Below are positions 16,157 to 25,362 of a stretch of DNA of 64,000 nt, piece after piece; position 1 is the stretch's first letter, and each line of letters begins with the position of its first letter. The stretch lies in assembly GCF_002952775.1 (NCBI RefSeq), contig NZ_CP025066.1:372001-436000 (forward strand), in the 5' to 3' direction. This DNA comes from Halalkaliarchaeum desulfuricum (lineage in GTDB: Archaea; Halobacteriota; Halobacteria; Halobacteriales; Haloferacaceae). A program made the position numbers and the translations under genes. Under the pieces are notes generated by a model. The model worked only from the letters and a program-made list of their open reading frames with translations, searched no databases and had not been told where the DNA came from.

Positions 16157-16502
16157 CGTATGTAAACTTAGTACCTAGAACCGGATAAACCCTTTCGTAC
16201 ATAGTTTTAAATTCGGAAAAATAACCCAAACGTTCATACTATACATCGAACAATCATGAACGATTTTCGAAAGGACTGGGCCAGCACGTGTCGTCGAAAG
16301 AGAACTCGTATCGGTCGGCGATTCCGATCTCGGTTCCCACGTCGATGTCGACGCATGGAATCTTCAAACGAAAATTTATTAATATACATACATTTGGAAG
16401 AAAATATGAACACCGAGTATTGATCGGCGGAGTGCTCCTCACCTAAATACCCTTGCGCACCAGGCAGCAACCTCTTGAGGGTGGTATAAGTTATTATGGG
16501 AC
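16157..16502. other. AT-rich gap with a possible gene remnant
   Basis: About 345 bases without a convincing gene. AT-rich flanks surround a GC-richer island at 16254-16360. Read on the minus strand, this gives a protein-like stretch (VDIDVGTEIGIADRYEFSF) running to a stop, but the upstream half of that frame is of different, non-haloarchaeal composition. This looks like the decayed end of an old gene; I could not identify it. TATA-like words near 16485 (GGTATAAGTTATTA) probably serve the next gene. Confidence 0.35.
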
Positions 16503-16697
16503 ATGGATGTACTTCTGAACGAAGTCACACACACGGTACACAAATACGAACGGGACAAGTCGGATTTTCAAACCGAGTGTGGGATCCATCACCACCTCTC
16601 TCATGACAATCTCCAACCCACCTCGGACGACCAGCTACTGACTGCAAAAAACGCCAGTAAATGCGGCCGATGCTTCGATGGCGAAGGCGGCTACTGA
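16503..16697 (+). CDS. Small Cys/His-containing haloarchaeal protein
   Basis: The 64-residue protein has a Cys and His pattern suggestive of a small zinc-binding fold: TECG near residue 24, HHH near residue 29, and a C-terminal CGRCFDGEGGY. Similar small proteins ending in CGRCF recur in haloarchaeal genomes as I recall, with no known function. A TATA-like GGTATAAGTT lies about 20 bases upstream, so the mRNA is nearly leaderless. It converges with the next minus-strand ORF, with a strong hairpin in between. Confidence 0.55.
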   Translation: MDVLLNEVTHTVHKYERDKSDFQTECGIHHHLSHDNLQPTSDDQLLTAKNASKCGRCFDGEGGY

Positions 16698-16728
16698 CGT
16701 AGGTGTTCTAAAGGAAACAGCGAGAGTT

Positions 16729-16750
16729 CCACGGGTCACCCGACCCGTGG
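16729..16750. terminator. Strong hairpin between two convergent small genes
   Basis: CCACGGGTC and GACCCGTGG form a perfect nine-pair stem around a four-base loop, midway between two convergent genes (stops at 16697 and 16775). It could end transcription from both sides. Similar GC-rich hairpins also mark the ends of IS200/IS605-type elements, so an insertion-sequence scar is an alternative. No transposase remnant was seen. Confidence 0.4.
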
Positions 16751-16774
16751 TCGTTTACTTCCCGGGAGCCGTAC

Positions 16775-16969
16775 TTATTTGTCGTCGAGGTCAGTAGCCA
16801 GTTCGTCAATCACCACGTCCCAGGCGTGCGTTCTTCCGTTCGTTTGAAACTCCCAGGCACCGCGCACATCCACGTCTGCCTGGACGGCTTGCTCGATGGC
16901 CTCGGCGAGAACCGCCTCGAAGTCGTCGCCACTGGTAATCGAAATGTCGCGGTGTTGATCGCGTGTCAT
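16775..16969 (-). CDS. Small conserved haloarchaeal protein, unknown function
   Basis: The 64-residue acidic protein has the pattern DDFEAVLAEAIEQAVQ (amphipathic helix) and then VDVRGAWEFQTNG-HAWDVVIDEL, which I recall from a widespread family of short haloarchaeal hypothetical proteins. There is no signal peptide or metal motif. It sits alone between the hairpin and the Bat-type regulator promoter region. Function unknown; the repeated occurrence of this pattern supports a real gene. Confidence 0.55.
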   Translation of the reverse strand: MTRDQHRDISITSGDDFEAVLAEAIEQAVQADVDVRGAWEFQTNGRTHAWDVVIDELATDLDDK

Positions 16970-17190
16970 GATTTGATGACCACAAGCCTCAACTCGAAGA
17001 GATGGGGACTACCCGCGACCACATCCTCACCACGTCGGCCACACTTCGCGAAGGGCGTTCGGTCCATCTGCTTTCAGCGACACACACCTTAAGGGCTGTC
17101 GCTCTGCATGGCTCACCATGCTTTTCTCCCCGGGTTGGTCAACCAGGCCACCTATATTTACCAGTATCGATCACAATCATCGATCAAGGA
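16970..17190. promoter_or_regulatory. Leader/promoter region of the Bat-type regulator
   Basis: This 221-base gap has no likely gene. It contains a GCATGG-CTCA-CCATGC hairpin followed by TTTT at 17106-17125, a GGTTG-GT-CAACC palindrome at 17133-17144 and a TATA-like CCTATATTTACC at 17151-17162, 29 bases before the ATG at 17191. The direct repeat ATCGATCA occurs twice just before the ATG (17167-17174 and 17180-17187). The palindrome immediately upstream of the TATA box is a candidate operator. Confidence 0.45.
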
Positions 17191-17877
17191 ATGGCAGTCA
17201 TCGCGCATCTTCGGGTTCCGGCTGACTCGTTCGAACTCGGTCGGATCCTCGAACTGGAAGCCGACGGAACGATCGAACTCGAAAACATGATTCCGATGGG
17301 CGAGAAAGCCGTTCCGTTCTTCTCAGTGAGCGAGGACGTCCGAGAATCCTTCGAGCGAAACGTCGAGAATCACCCATCGGTCGATCGCATCGTCGAAGTG
17401 ACGCGCCACGACAGCGAGCGACTGTATTCGCTGGACTGGAACGTTTCCCGCGACGTATTCTTCCAGGGGATCATCGATCTGCAGGGACAACTCCTGAGTG
17501 GCACTGGAACAGTCGACACGTGGGAGTTCGAGATTCGGTTTCTCACCCACGAGAGACTCGGTGAGTTTCAAGACCACTGTTCGAATGCGCACATCCCCCT
17601 CGAAGTCGGACGCATCTACAACCCCGTCCGTCCGGGGACCGGTATGTGGTACGGAGTGACAGGACCGCAGCGTGAAGCGCTCATGTGTGCTGTGCAGGGT
17701 GGATACTACTCGATTCCGCGAGAGATGTCCACGCAGGAACTGGCTGACGAACTCGGGATCTCCGATCAGGCTGCCACAGAACGACTGCGGCGGGCGATCG
17801 AGACGCTCACCGAAAATACACTCGTTGCAATGCAAGAAGAGCGCGACGAGGAGTTCGAGCAACCCCTGGATTCCTGA
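17191..17877 (+). CDS. Bat-type helix-turn-helix transcription regulator
   Basis: This 228-residue protein matches the bacterio-opsin-activator-like family of haloarchaea. An N-terminal sensor-like domain of about 150 residues is followed by the HTH_10 domain from residue about 155 (TGPQREALMCAVQGGYY, then STQELADELGISDQAATERLRRA). It would bind DNA and activate or repress in response to a signal taken by the N-terminal domain. The frame is open further upstream, but the ATG at 17191 has a well-placed TATA box 29-40 bases before it. The large double histidine kinase follows 160 bases downstream on the same strand, but no receiver domain links them, so a functional pairing is only suggested. 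Confidence 0.85.
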   Translation: MAVIAHLRVPADSFELGRILELEADGTIELENMIPMGEKAVPFFSVSEDVRESFERNVENHPSVDRIVEVTRHDSERLYSLDWNVSRDVFFQGIIDLQGQLLSGTGTVDTWEFEIRFLTHERLGEFQDHCSNAHIPLEVGRIYNPVRPGTGMWYGVTGPQREALMCAVQGGYYSIPREMSTQELADELGISDQAATERLRRAIETLTENTLVAMQEERDEEFEQPLDS

Positions 17878-18038
17878 TGCGTCTCCTCCCTCTTCGGACT
17901 CGGGTGAGGACTACTGTTTCGTGTACTACTTAATAACAATTGTACATCATGCATCGAAAAGAACCGTGAGAGAACTGTATAGAAGCGCATGAGAATATTG
18001 TCTCGATTTCATCAAAGCGAGCCTGAGGCGAAGGCACT

Positions 18039-21000
18039 ATGACCGCACCAGTAACGGACGGGGCTACGACAGCAACACCCAAAGCGGCCAGAAAAGAACT
18101 CTACGAGATCTTCCGAGAGGACACTCCCTTCGAACAGAAAGCGCGTGAAGCCCTCGAACTCGGCAGGCAGTACCTCGGCGTAGACAACGGGCATCTCACC
18201 AGGATCGATCAGGAAACCGACCACTGGGAAGCGATCGTCAGCACCGACTCGTCAGATGGACGCTTTCCCACAGGGCTGGAACTCGATCTCGGCACCACAT
18301 ACTGCCGTCGAACGATCGAGACCAACGCTCAGCACACACTCCACGATGCACCGAACCAGGGGTGGGAAGACGACCCGGCGTTCGAAGCCCACGGCCTGGC
18401 CTGCTATCATGGCACGTCACTCGTTCTCGATGATGAACCCTACGGTACGGTTTGTTTCGTCGGTGAAGACCCGCGAGATCCGTTCAGTGACGACGAAAGC
18501 ATGTTTGCAGAACTCATCGCCCGGAATCTCGAACGCGAACTCGAACGCGAGCACCACGAAGCCCAACTCACGAGACAGACCAACCTCGCCACGGTTCTCA
18601 ACCGGGTGCTTCGACACAATCTCAAAAACGACATGTCCGTCATTCGGGGGTATACTCAGCTCATGTCCGACGAGTTGGGCGCTCCGTCGTACAGTAAGAC
18701 CACACTCGACAACATCGATAACCTTCTCGACTTGAGCGAGAAGGCCCGCGAGTTGAATCGGTTCGTCAATACCGACTTCGAGCGCACACCCACAGAAATT
18801 ACGGAACTCGTCGAGGACCTGGCCCAAACGGTGCGTGCGAACTATCCAGATGTGTCAATCACTGTCGAATACGACGACGACATCACCGCCGCAGTCCTTC
18901 CGAGTCTGGACCGGGCGCTGACCGAACTGATCGATAACGCCGCCAAGCACGGCGGCGACACGGCCATCGTGACGGTCACTGTCGCGTCCGTGCCGAACGC
19001 CGTCGAGATCCGAATCGTGGATGACGGACCTGGGCTGGACGACGAAGAAGCCGAGGTACTGAAGACGGGGAGCGAGACGCCGTTAGTTCACGGCAGCGGA
19101 CTCGGATTGTGGCTGGCTCACTGGATCGTCTCCAGTCACGGCGGGTCGATCGACGCAACCAGCTCCGACGACGGGACGAGCATGACGGTTTCCGTCCCGC
19201 GAAAGCCGACGGCAAACGTCGACGAAGAACTGACGAAACTCACGCAGGCCCGCGACCAGTATCAGGCCGCCTTCGAAGGGGCTTACGACGCGATGATCAT
19301 CGTCAATGACGACGCCCAAATCATCGATGCCAATTCGAAAGCAAGCCAGATCTACGGTATGGACGAACAGGAGTTGCTCGGACAACCACTCGCACGCTTC
19401 TTCCCGGACGACTTCGATTTCGACGCGTTCTGGCGGCAGTCCCACGAGCAAGGAACGGACCTGAACACGATGATGCTCCTCGGTGCGGATGGCGTCGAAC
19501 GGACCGTCGAATACTCTGCCGCAAACAAGATCGTCCCCGGCCAGACCCTCCTCGTCAGTCGGAACGTTACCGATCGCCTCGAACGAGAGCAGGCACTACA
19601 GGAGACGACCCAGCAACTCGACGCGGTTTTCGACGCGTCTCCGGATCCGATCATTGCTGTTGATATTGACGGAAGTATCCAGCTGTGGAACGACTCCGCC
19701 GAATCCCTGTTTGGCTACAGCCAAGGGGAAGTCAAGGGCCAGCAGATCCAGGGTCTCGACCTGTTTCCTGCCGGGACGGAATCTGACTTCCAGGCCCGCT
19801 TCGAACGGGCACTGGATGGCGAGGTGTTCGAGAATCTCGAAGTCGAGCAACGCAGCAGGGACGGTAAACTGATCGATCTCAGCATCTCGACGGCCCCACT
19901 CCGCGACGAGATGGGTGAGGTCTCCGGGATCATGGCCGTTGTCACAGACATCACCGAACGCAAAGAGCGCGAACGGGGGTTACGCGAAACGAAACAGCGT
20001 CTCGACCTGGCGCTCCAGGGATCTGACACGGGTGTCTGGGACTGGAACATGGACACTGACGACCTCTACTGGGATGAGACCATGGAACGACTATTCGCCC
20101 TCGAACCCGGCACCTTCGAGGGAACGCTCGACGCGTTTATCCGACGAATCCATCCGGCTGACCGAAGCCATGTCGAGACTGCCATCCAGGAGAGCATCGA
20201 GTCCGAAGAAGGGTACGAAGCCACATTCCGTATCCAGCGTGACGATGGCGAACAACGCTGGATGAACGGCCGCGGTGAAGTCTGCTTCAATGACGGTTGC
20301 GAGCGATTGATCGGTGTCCTCACCGACGTCACCCAACGGAAGGAACACGAACTTGCGGTGGAATCGGCAACAGAGCGATACGAGTCCTTACTGGACGCAG
20401 CTCCGGATCCGGTGTTCGTCGCGGATACTGAGACGGGTGAGATACTCGAGGCCAACGAGGCTGCCGAAACACTGACCGGAGAACCGAAGGAACACCTCAT
20501 CGGCCGTCACCACTCGACAATTCATCCCACTGGGGACGCCGAGTTGCATCGGGAGGCGTTCACACGGGCCAAGGAAGAACGGACGACTGTCCAGGCGCTG
20601 TCGGATGGCTCGCAGCTGGAGATGGAAACAGCCGACGGGGGCACCATCCCAATCGAGATCAGCGTCAATACGGTCTCACTCCCGGATGGGGATGTCACGT
20701 TCGGTATCTTTCGAGACCTGGAACTGGCACAGAAAAAAGAGCGGCTGGAAGCGGTCGCCAGTATCCTGTCTCACGACCTCCGAAACCCACTCAACGTCGC
20801 CCAGGGGCGGTTGGATCTACTGAAAGAGGAGTACCAAAGTGAGCATATAGCACCCATCGAGAATGCGCACGATCGCATCGAAGTGCTGATCGAAGACGTG
20901 TTGACACTCGCCCGCAACGGTGACACGGTGGGGGAAACGGAGCCACTCTTGCTTTCGGACCTCGTCGAGTCCTGTTGGAGGACCGTTGACACGGCAGACG

Positions 21001-21398
21001 CCTCGCTCGTCGTCGAGACGGAACGGACGATCCAAGCCGACAAGAGTCGTCTGCGGCAACTCGTCGAGAACGTGTTCCGGAACAGCGTGGAACATAGTTC
21101 CACGAGCAATCGGCCGCAGGCCGATGACGCGATCGACCACGGTGGTGACGACGTGACGATCACTGTTGGTGATCTGGATGACGGATTCTACATCGGAGAC
21201 AACGGCCCCGGTTTCCCGGCAGACGAGCGCGATCGAGTCTTCGAATTTGGCTACTCGACGACCACCGAGGGGACGGGCTTGGGCCTTGCGATCGTCCAGG
21301 AAATCGCCGAGGCACACGGCTGGGATATCTCCGTCACCGAGAGCGATTCCGGTGGGGCACGATTCGAAATGACTGGCGTTGCGGTCGCTGCAGAATAG
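18039..21398 (+). CDS. Multi-sensor protein with two complete histidine kinase modules
   Basis: The 1119-residue soluble protein carries, in order: a GAF-like domain (about 30-165); a first kinase with H193 in LRHNLKND, ATP-site motifs DDGPGLDDE and GSGLGLW (to about 390); about four PAS domains (about 400-890); and a second kinase with H912 in LSHDLRNPLNV, DNGPGF and GTGLGLAI. No transmembrane segment or receiver domain was seen, so it senses internal cues such as redox, light or small ligands. Single-kinase proteins of this kind are common in haloarchaea; two intact catalytic modules in one chain are unusual. The frame is continuous and both H- and G-box motifs look intact. No response regulator is adjacent. 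Confidence 0.9.
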   Translation: MTAPVTDGATTATPKAARKELYEIFREDTPFEQKAREALELGRQYLGVDNGHLTRIDQETDHWEAIVSTDSSDGRFPTGLELDLGTTYCRRTIETNAQHTLHDAPNQGWEDDPAFEAHGLACYHGTSLVLDDEPYGTVCFVGEDPRDPFSDDESMFAELIARNLERELEREHHEAQLTRQTNLATVLNRVLRHNLKNDMSVIRGYTQLMSDELGAPSYSKTTLDNIDNLLDLSEKARELNRFVNTDFERTPTEITELVEDLAQTVRANYPDVSITVEYDDDITAAVLPSLDRALTELIDNAAKHGGDTAIVTVTVASVPNAVEIRIVDDGPGLDDEEAEVLKTGSETPLVHGSGLGLWLAHWIVSSHGGSIDATSSDDGTSMTVSVPRKPTANVDEELTKLTQARDQYQAAFEGAYDAMIIVNDDAQIIDANSKASQIYGMDEQELLGQPLARFFPDDFDFDAFWRQSHEQGTDLNTMMLLGADGVERTVEYSAANKIVPGQTLLVSRNVTDRLEREQALQETTQQLDAVFDASPDPIIAVDIDGSIQLWNDSAESLFGYSQGEVKGQQIQGLDLFPAGTESDFQARFERALDGEVFENLEVEQRSRDGKLIDLSISTAPLRDEMGEVSGIMAVVTDITERKERERGLRETKQRLDLALQGSDTGVWDWNMDTDDLYWDETMERLFALEPGTFEGTLDAFIRRIHPADRSHVETAIQESIESEEGYEATFRIQRDDGEQRWMNGRGEVCFNDGCERLIGVLTDVTQRKEHELAVESATERYESLLDAAPDPVFVADTETGEILEANEAAETLTGEPKEHLIGRHHSTIHPTGDAELHREAFTRAKEERTTVQALSDGSQLEMETADGGTIPIEISVNTVSLPDGDVTFGIFRDLELAQKKERLEAVASILSHDLRNPLNVAQGRLDLLKEEYQSEHIAPIENAHDRIEVLIEDVLTLARNGDTVGETEPLLLSDLVESCWRTVDTADASLVVETERTIQADKSRLRQLVENVFRNSVEHSSTSNRPQADDAIDHGGDDVTITVGDLDDGFYIGDNGPGFPADERDRVFEFGYSTTTEGTGLGLAIVQEIAEAHGWDISVTESDSGGARFEMTGVAVAAE

Positions 21399-21491
21399 AC
21401 GCTCTTGATTCGGCGGGTGAGCTGATCCGGGATCGAGCGAGTCGAGAGACGTCGATCCTCTTCATGGCGGAAGACGTCAACTACCAGACGT

Positions 21492-21770
21492 TCACGTGGC
21501 ACTCGGTCCACCGTCTCTGTAGATTCGAACCTCCTCGGCAGTGATTGCGACCCAGTGACCCCAGATGCGGGTGCTCAGACGAACCGGGCGGCAAGTCCAG
21601 TCGAGAGTCTCGAAGACGTCAGCCTCGACCCAATCGTGGAGCGTCGTCGGTTTCTCGTGTACATCGACCTCGACAGCGAGGAAGGCATTTACTACTGCCT
21701 CAGTTATTTCCTCTCCGCTACTAAGCGAGTACGAAACCAGGAGATCGGGTTTCCGTTCGCTCGAGGACAT
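21492..21770 (-). CDS. HalOD1 output domain protein
   Basis: The protein of about 92 residues resembles the halobacterial output domain HalOD1: LSSGEEITEAVVNAFLAVE, a short proline-containing linker (usually PPL, here KPTTL), a DVFETLDW helix, and a C-terminal pair of strands (HWVAITAEEVRIY). HalOD1 proteins occur near two-component genes in haloarchaea, with unknown biochemical role. The frame runs on to a GTG at 21815, but the ATG at 21770 better fits the TATA-like AATAAAAA at about 21824-21831 and the usual domain start. It lies between the double kinase (convergent) and the oxidoreductase gene (same strand). Confidence 0.6.
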   Translation of the reverse strand: MSSSERKPDLLVSYSLSSGEEITEAVVNAFLAVEVDVHEKPTTLHDWVEADVFETLDWTCRPVRLSTRIWGHWVAITAEEVRIYRDGGPSAT

Positions 21771-21841
21771 GCTCGAAATTGGACGGTCAATACAGAAATC
21801 ATACTGGTCTTGCACACCAGGGTTTTTATTTGAACCACCAC

Positions 21842-23536
21842 TCAGGGCGAATCTACTGCCGGAACGGCCCCCGCGTCGACCGCGTCGTCGGGAACAGTCC
21901 CGTCGGGGTTCCAGCCGCGTTCCTCGTAGTACTCTTCGATCGCCGCCGCGAGATCGGGGATTTCGTAAGGTAGTCGGTCGTCCGCACGATCTTTCCCCCG
22001 TTTGTTGTTGAAGTGACGCTCCCGTTCGACCGTCCTGGCGCCCACTGCGAGCAGGTTCTCGTAGTCCGCACCGAGAAGCGCCGCCAGTCGCTCGTCTGTG
22101 ATGTAATCACCTGAGAACGCACAGATGATGGCCGAATCCCGAACCGCGTTGCGGTTCTCCTTTTTCACCAGCAGTTCGCTTTTCCCGAGTGTTCCCTCTG
22201 GATCGATCTCGCCGTTATACTCCGGACCCAGCATCCCGCCGTACATGTGGTCTGCACCGCGGTTGGCCACCGCATACGACAGACCCTGCCCGTGGAGCAC
22301 GCGGCCGTCGTGGGCGGCGAACTCCATCCCTTTTACCGTGTAGTTGTCGACGCCGAGTTCCTCGTGGGCGCGGGAGACCCCCTCCGCGAGCAGGTCGCCG
22401 ATTCCCTCCCGGTGGGCGATCCGTTCGGTCACCTGGCGTGCGAGTTCGGCGTCGCCGAAGGCGTCCTCGCTTTTGAGGTACGCGGCGACGGTCACGCCCG
22501 CCGAGATGGTGTCCATCCCGAGTTCGTCACACAGCTCGTTTGCCTTCATCACGTCCACGATGTCGCCGACGCCCTGGCTGGAGCCGAACGCGTACACCGT
22601 CTCGAACTCCGGGCCTTCGGTCTCGATCCCTTCCGTCTCGTCGCGAGTGGGGAGCTTGCAGGCGTAGGCACACGACGAGCAGGTGCCGGTGCGATACTTC
22701 TTCTCCTCGACTGCGTCGCCGCCGATCCCCGCGGCGTCCTCGAAGTGGTACTCCTCGAAGTATCGGGTCGGAAGCGAGAAGTTCTCGTTGATGAACTCCG
22801 TGCCGCCGGTGGTGCCCTGGCGTTTCATCCGGTCGTCCGAGGTCGCCGCCTCCCGGTGGATCTCCGACTCCGGCGGATCGGGAACCTCGAGTTCGGGTCG
22901 GGAGTCGCCAGCGAAGGTGACGCACTTGACGTTCTTCGAGCCCAGCACCGCGCCGAGGCCGCCGCGACCGAACGCCCGCGAGTCGAACGTCATCACGGAC
23001 GCGAACCGGACCAGGTTCTCGCCCGCCGGGCCGATCGCAATGCAGTTTTCGGGTCCGAGATCGTGGTAGTCCTCCATGTAGTCGGACGTCTCCGAGACGG
23101 TCGCTCCCTCGAGTTCGGGGACGGATTCGAACGTGACACGGGGTCGGCCCTCCCCGTCGGAATCGCGAACGTGTACTGCGAGTAGTTCGTCGCTCGCGCC
23201 GACGAGTTCGAACACCGAGTAGCCGGTGTCCGCGAAGTTCCGCGAGAGGAATCCCCCGGCGTTCGTCGAGGCGAGCCCGTCGGAAAGCGGCGACAGCCCG
23301 GTCATCGACATGCGTCCGGTGAACGACGTTTGACTCGTCTGTAACGGCCCCGTCGCGAGGTACGCCCGGTTTTCGGGCCCGAACGGATCGGCGTCGAACG
23401 GGATCCGCTCGTGGGCCAGCGCGGTCGCGACCGCCCGGCCGCCGATGTGGCTAGCGAGGAGGTCGTCGATCTCGGTTGCGGTTGCGGTCCGCTCGCTCAC
23501 GTCGACGGTGAGAAGCGGCCCCTTCGCGTGGAGCAT
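21842..23536 (-). CDS. Aldehyde:ferredoxin oxidoreductase (tungstopterin enzyme)
   Basis: This 564-residue cytoplasmic enzyme belongs to the AOR family, which oxidises aldehydes to acids with ferredoxin as acceptor, using tungsten-bis-pterin and one [4Fe-4S] cluster. Cluster ligands are CSSCAYAC near residue 288 and a distal cysteine in IICAFSG near residue 485. The N-terminal domain shows the GPLLTVDVSERTATATEI start and SDGLASTNAGGF. The start is set at the ATG coding MLHAKGPL, since the extra 17 upstream codons do not look like the family. Several paralogues are usual in haloarchaea. An amino acid importer lies upstream on the same strand; oxidation of amino-acid-derived aldehydes is possible but inferred. 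Confidence 0.9.
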   Translation of the reverse strand: MLHAKGPLLTVDVSERTATATEIDDLLASHIGGRAVATALAHERIPFDADPFGPENRAYLATGPLQTSQTSFTGRMSMTGLSPLSDGLASTNAGGFLSRNFADTGYSVFELVGASDELLAVHVRDSDGEGRPRVTFESVPELEGATVSETSDYMEDYHDLGPENCIAIGPAGENLVRFASVMTFDSRAFGRGGLGAVLGSKNVKCVTFAGDSRPELEVPDPPESEIHREAATSDDRMKRQGTTGGTEFINENFSLPTRYFEEYHFEDAAGIGGDAVEEKKYRTGTCSSCAYACKLPTRDETEGIETEGPEFETVYAFGSSQGVGDIVDVMKANELCDELGMDTISAGVTVAAYLKSEDAFGDAELARQVTERIAHREGIGDLLAEGVSRAHEELGVDNYTVKGMEFAAHDGRVLHGQGLSYAVANRGADHMYGGMLGPEYNGEIDPEGTLGKSELLVKKENRNAVRDSAIICAFSGDYITDERLAALLGADYENLLAVGARTVERERHFNNKRGKDRADDRLPYEIPDLAAAIEEYYEERGWNPDGTVPDDAVDAGAVPAVDSP

Positions 23537-23621
23537 ACTCGAAGCATCCGACCGGGCAGTCTTAAACGCTGGCGTGGGGGGCGACACTGCCGGGACGACC
23601 GACCCGCCACGAGTCGGCCGC

Positions 23622-24566
23622 TCACCGCTCGCTTCCGGTGCCGACCCCGGGAATCGCGGTCTTCCGTTCGATCCATGCCATCACGTTGGAGGCAGTGAGC
23701 ACCAAGGCGAGATACAGTAGGCCGACGACGACGAATATCGCGGTGTACCGGAACGTATCGGAGGCGATCGCGAACGCCCGGTAGTACAGTTCGGGGACAG
23801 TGATGAATGCCGCGAGCGAGGAGTACTTGATGAGGTAGACGAACTCGTTGGTCCAGGAGGGGATCGCGTACCGGAGCCCTTGCGGGAGAACGACGTAGTA
23901 GATCGTCTCGATCTTCGTGAGCCCGATCGCCCGACCCGCGGTTATCTGTCCCGTCTCGACGCTCTCTAACGATCCACGGATGTACTCCGCCTGATAGGCG
24001 GCGCCGTTGAGGATGAACCCGACGATCGCGACCCACACGACGTTCCGCGGGAACACCCCTTCGAGGAACGTCGGGACGTATCCGCCGATGTTGAGACCGA
24101 AGTGGAGCACGAACAGCTGTGCGAGAAGCGGCGTCCCCCGAAGCAGTTCCGTGTACGCGAGTGAAGCGTACGCCGAATAGTTGCCGTACACACGCGTCAC
24201 CGCGAGCGGAACTGCAATGAAGAAGCCGACGAAGAGGCTCGACAGCGTGATCAACACGGTGAGCCACAGCCCGCCCGCAAGTCGGGGGAGCGTCTCGACG
24301 GCGAAGGCGATCCCGCCGGCGTAGGCTCCCATCACCGGCAGTCCCGCCAGTGCCGCTTCTACTGCCGCCGCTGGAACCATCGGCTCCCCGTCGGGCACGA
24401 ACGGCTCCCCGAGCCACCGGTTCACCCACCGGAACAGCACCCATCCCCAGAACACCGCGCCGGCGACGTACAGCGCCAGCCGACCGACCGAGGGCGTCGC
24501 CTCGTCGACGCGGCCCCGAATCGTCGCGGGACGGGTCGTACCCGAGGGTGTGGTGGTGTCTGGCAT
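23622..24566 (-). CDS. Polar amino acid ABC transporter permease (second)
   Basis: The 314-residue membrane protein matches the HisM/GlnP permease family, with an extra N-terminal span and an insertion before the core. The permease core has VPLAVTRVYGNYSAYASLAYTELLRGTPLL and the EAA loop with GQITAGRAIGLTKIE. It is the last gene of a four-gene operon, starting one base after the ATPase stop. Together with the permease at 25359-26132 it forms the heterodimeric channel. Substrate is most likely a polar or charged amino acid. Confidence 0.87.
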   Translation of the reverse strand: MPDTTTPSGTTRPATIRGRVDEATPSVGRLALYVAGAVFWGWVLFRWVNRWLGEPFVPDGEPMVPAAAVEAALAGLPVMGAYAGGIAFAVETLPRLAGGLWLTVLITLSSLFVGFFIAVPLAVTRVYGNYSAYASLAYTELLRGTPLLAQLFVLHFGLNIGGYVPTFLEGVFPRNVVWVAIVGFILNGAAYQAEYIRGSLESVETGQITAGRAIGLTKIETIYYVVLPQGLRYAIPSWTNEFVYLIKYSSLAAFITVPELYYRAFAIASDTFRYTAIFVVVGLLYLALVLTASNVMAWIERKTAIPGVGTGSER

Positions 24567-24567
24567 G

Positions 24568-25362
24568 TCAGTCGTGGAGCTGCGTGATCCGGCTGAGAAA
24601 CTGCGCGGTCCGATCGCGCTCGGGGTGTTCGAACAGCTGTTCGGGGGGCCCGCGCTCGACGACGGCGCCGCCGTCGAGGAAGACGATTTCGTCGGCGACA
24701 GATCGGGCGAAGCTCATCTCGTGGGTGACCACGAGCATCGTCATGCCCTCCTCGACGAGGTCGTGCATTACCTCGAGCACCTCGCCGACGAGTTCGGGGT
24801 CCAGCGCGCTGGTCGGCTCGTCGAACAGCATCAGCTTCGGCTCCATCGCCAGCGCCCGCGCGATGCCGACCCGCTGTTTCTGCCCGCCGGAGAGCTCCGC
24901 CGGATACGAGTCGACCTGCGGGGCGAGTCCGACCTGTTCGAGCTGCCGTCGGGCACGATCGCGGGCCGTCTGCTTGTCGAGGTCCAGCACGCGCTGTGGC
25001 CCGAGAGCGACGTTCCCGAGTGCAGTGAGGTGAGCGAAGAGATTGATGTCCTGAAACACCATCCCGACCTCGCGGCGGAGACGATTTACGTCCATGTCGG
25101 ATGCGGTGACCAGTTCGCCGTCGAGGTAGATGTCGCCCTCCTGGGCGTCAGTGAGTCGGTTTACACACCGGAGCATGGTCGACTTCCCGCTGCCGCTGGG
25201 GCCGATAAGCACGGTGACGTCGCCTTTCTCCATCTCGAAGCTGACCTCTCGCAACACCTGCTCGTCCCCGTACCACTTCGAGACGTTCTCGACCCGCAGT
25301 AGGTCGTCCTGTACGCCGTCCAGTTTCCGTTCGGTGTCTGTACTCGTGTCGTCTCGTCTCAT
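24568..25362 (-). CDS. Polar amino acid ABC transporter ATP-binding protein
   Basis: This 264-residue protein is a GlnQ/HisP-type ATPase: Walker A GPSGSGKSTML, Q-loop VFQDINLFAHLTAL, signature LSGGQKQR, Walker B LMLFDEPTSALDPE and VTHEMSFAR. Its start overlaps the end of the upstream permease gene by four bases (ATGA), which points to translational coupling. It lacks the TOBE domain found on the Fe(III)-type ATPases elsewhere in the window. It energises uptake for the adjacent permeases. Confidence 0.92.
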   Translation of the reverse strand: MRRDDTSTDTERKLDGVQDDLLRVENVSKWYGDEQVLREVSFEMEKGDVTVLIGPSGSGKSTMLRCVNRLTDAQEGDIYLDGELVTASDMDVNRLRREVGMVFQDINLFAHLTALGNVALGPQRVLDLDKQTARDRARRQLEQVGLAPQVDSYPAELSGGQKQRVGIARALAMEPKLMLFDEPTSALDPELVGEVLEVMHDLVEEGMTMLVVTHEMSFARSVADEIVFLDGGAVVERGPPEQLFEHPERDRTAQFLSRITQLHD

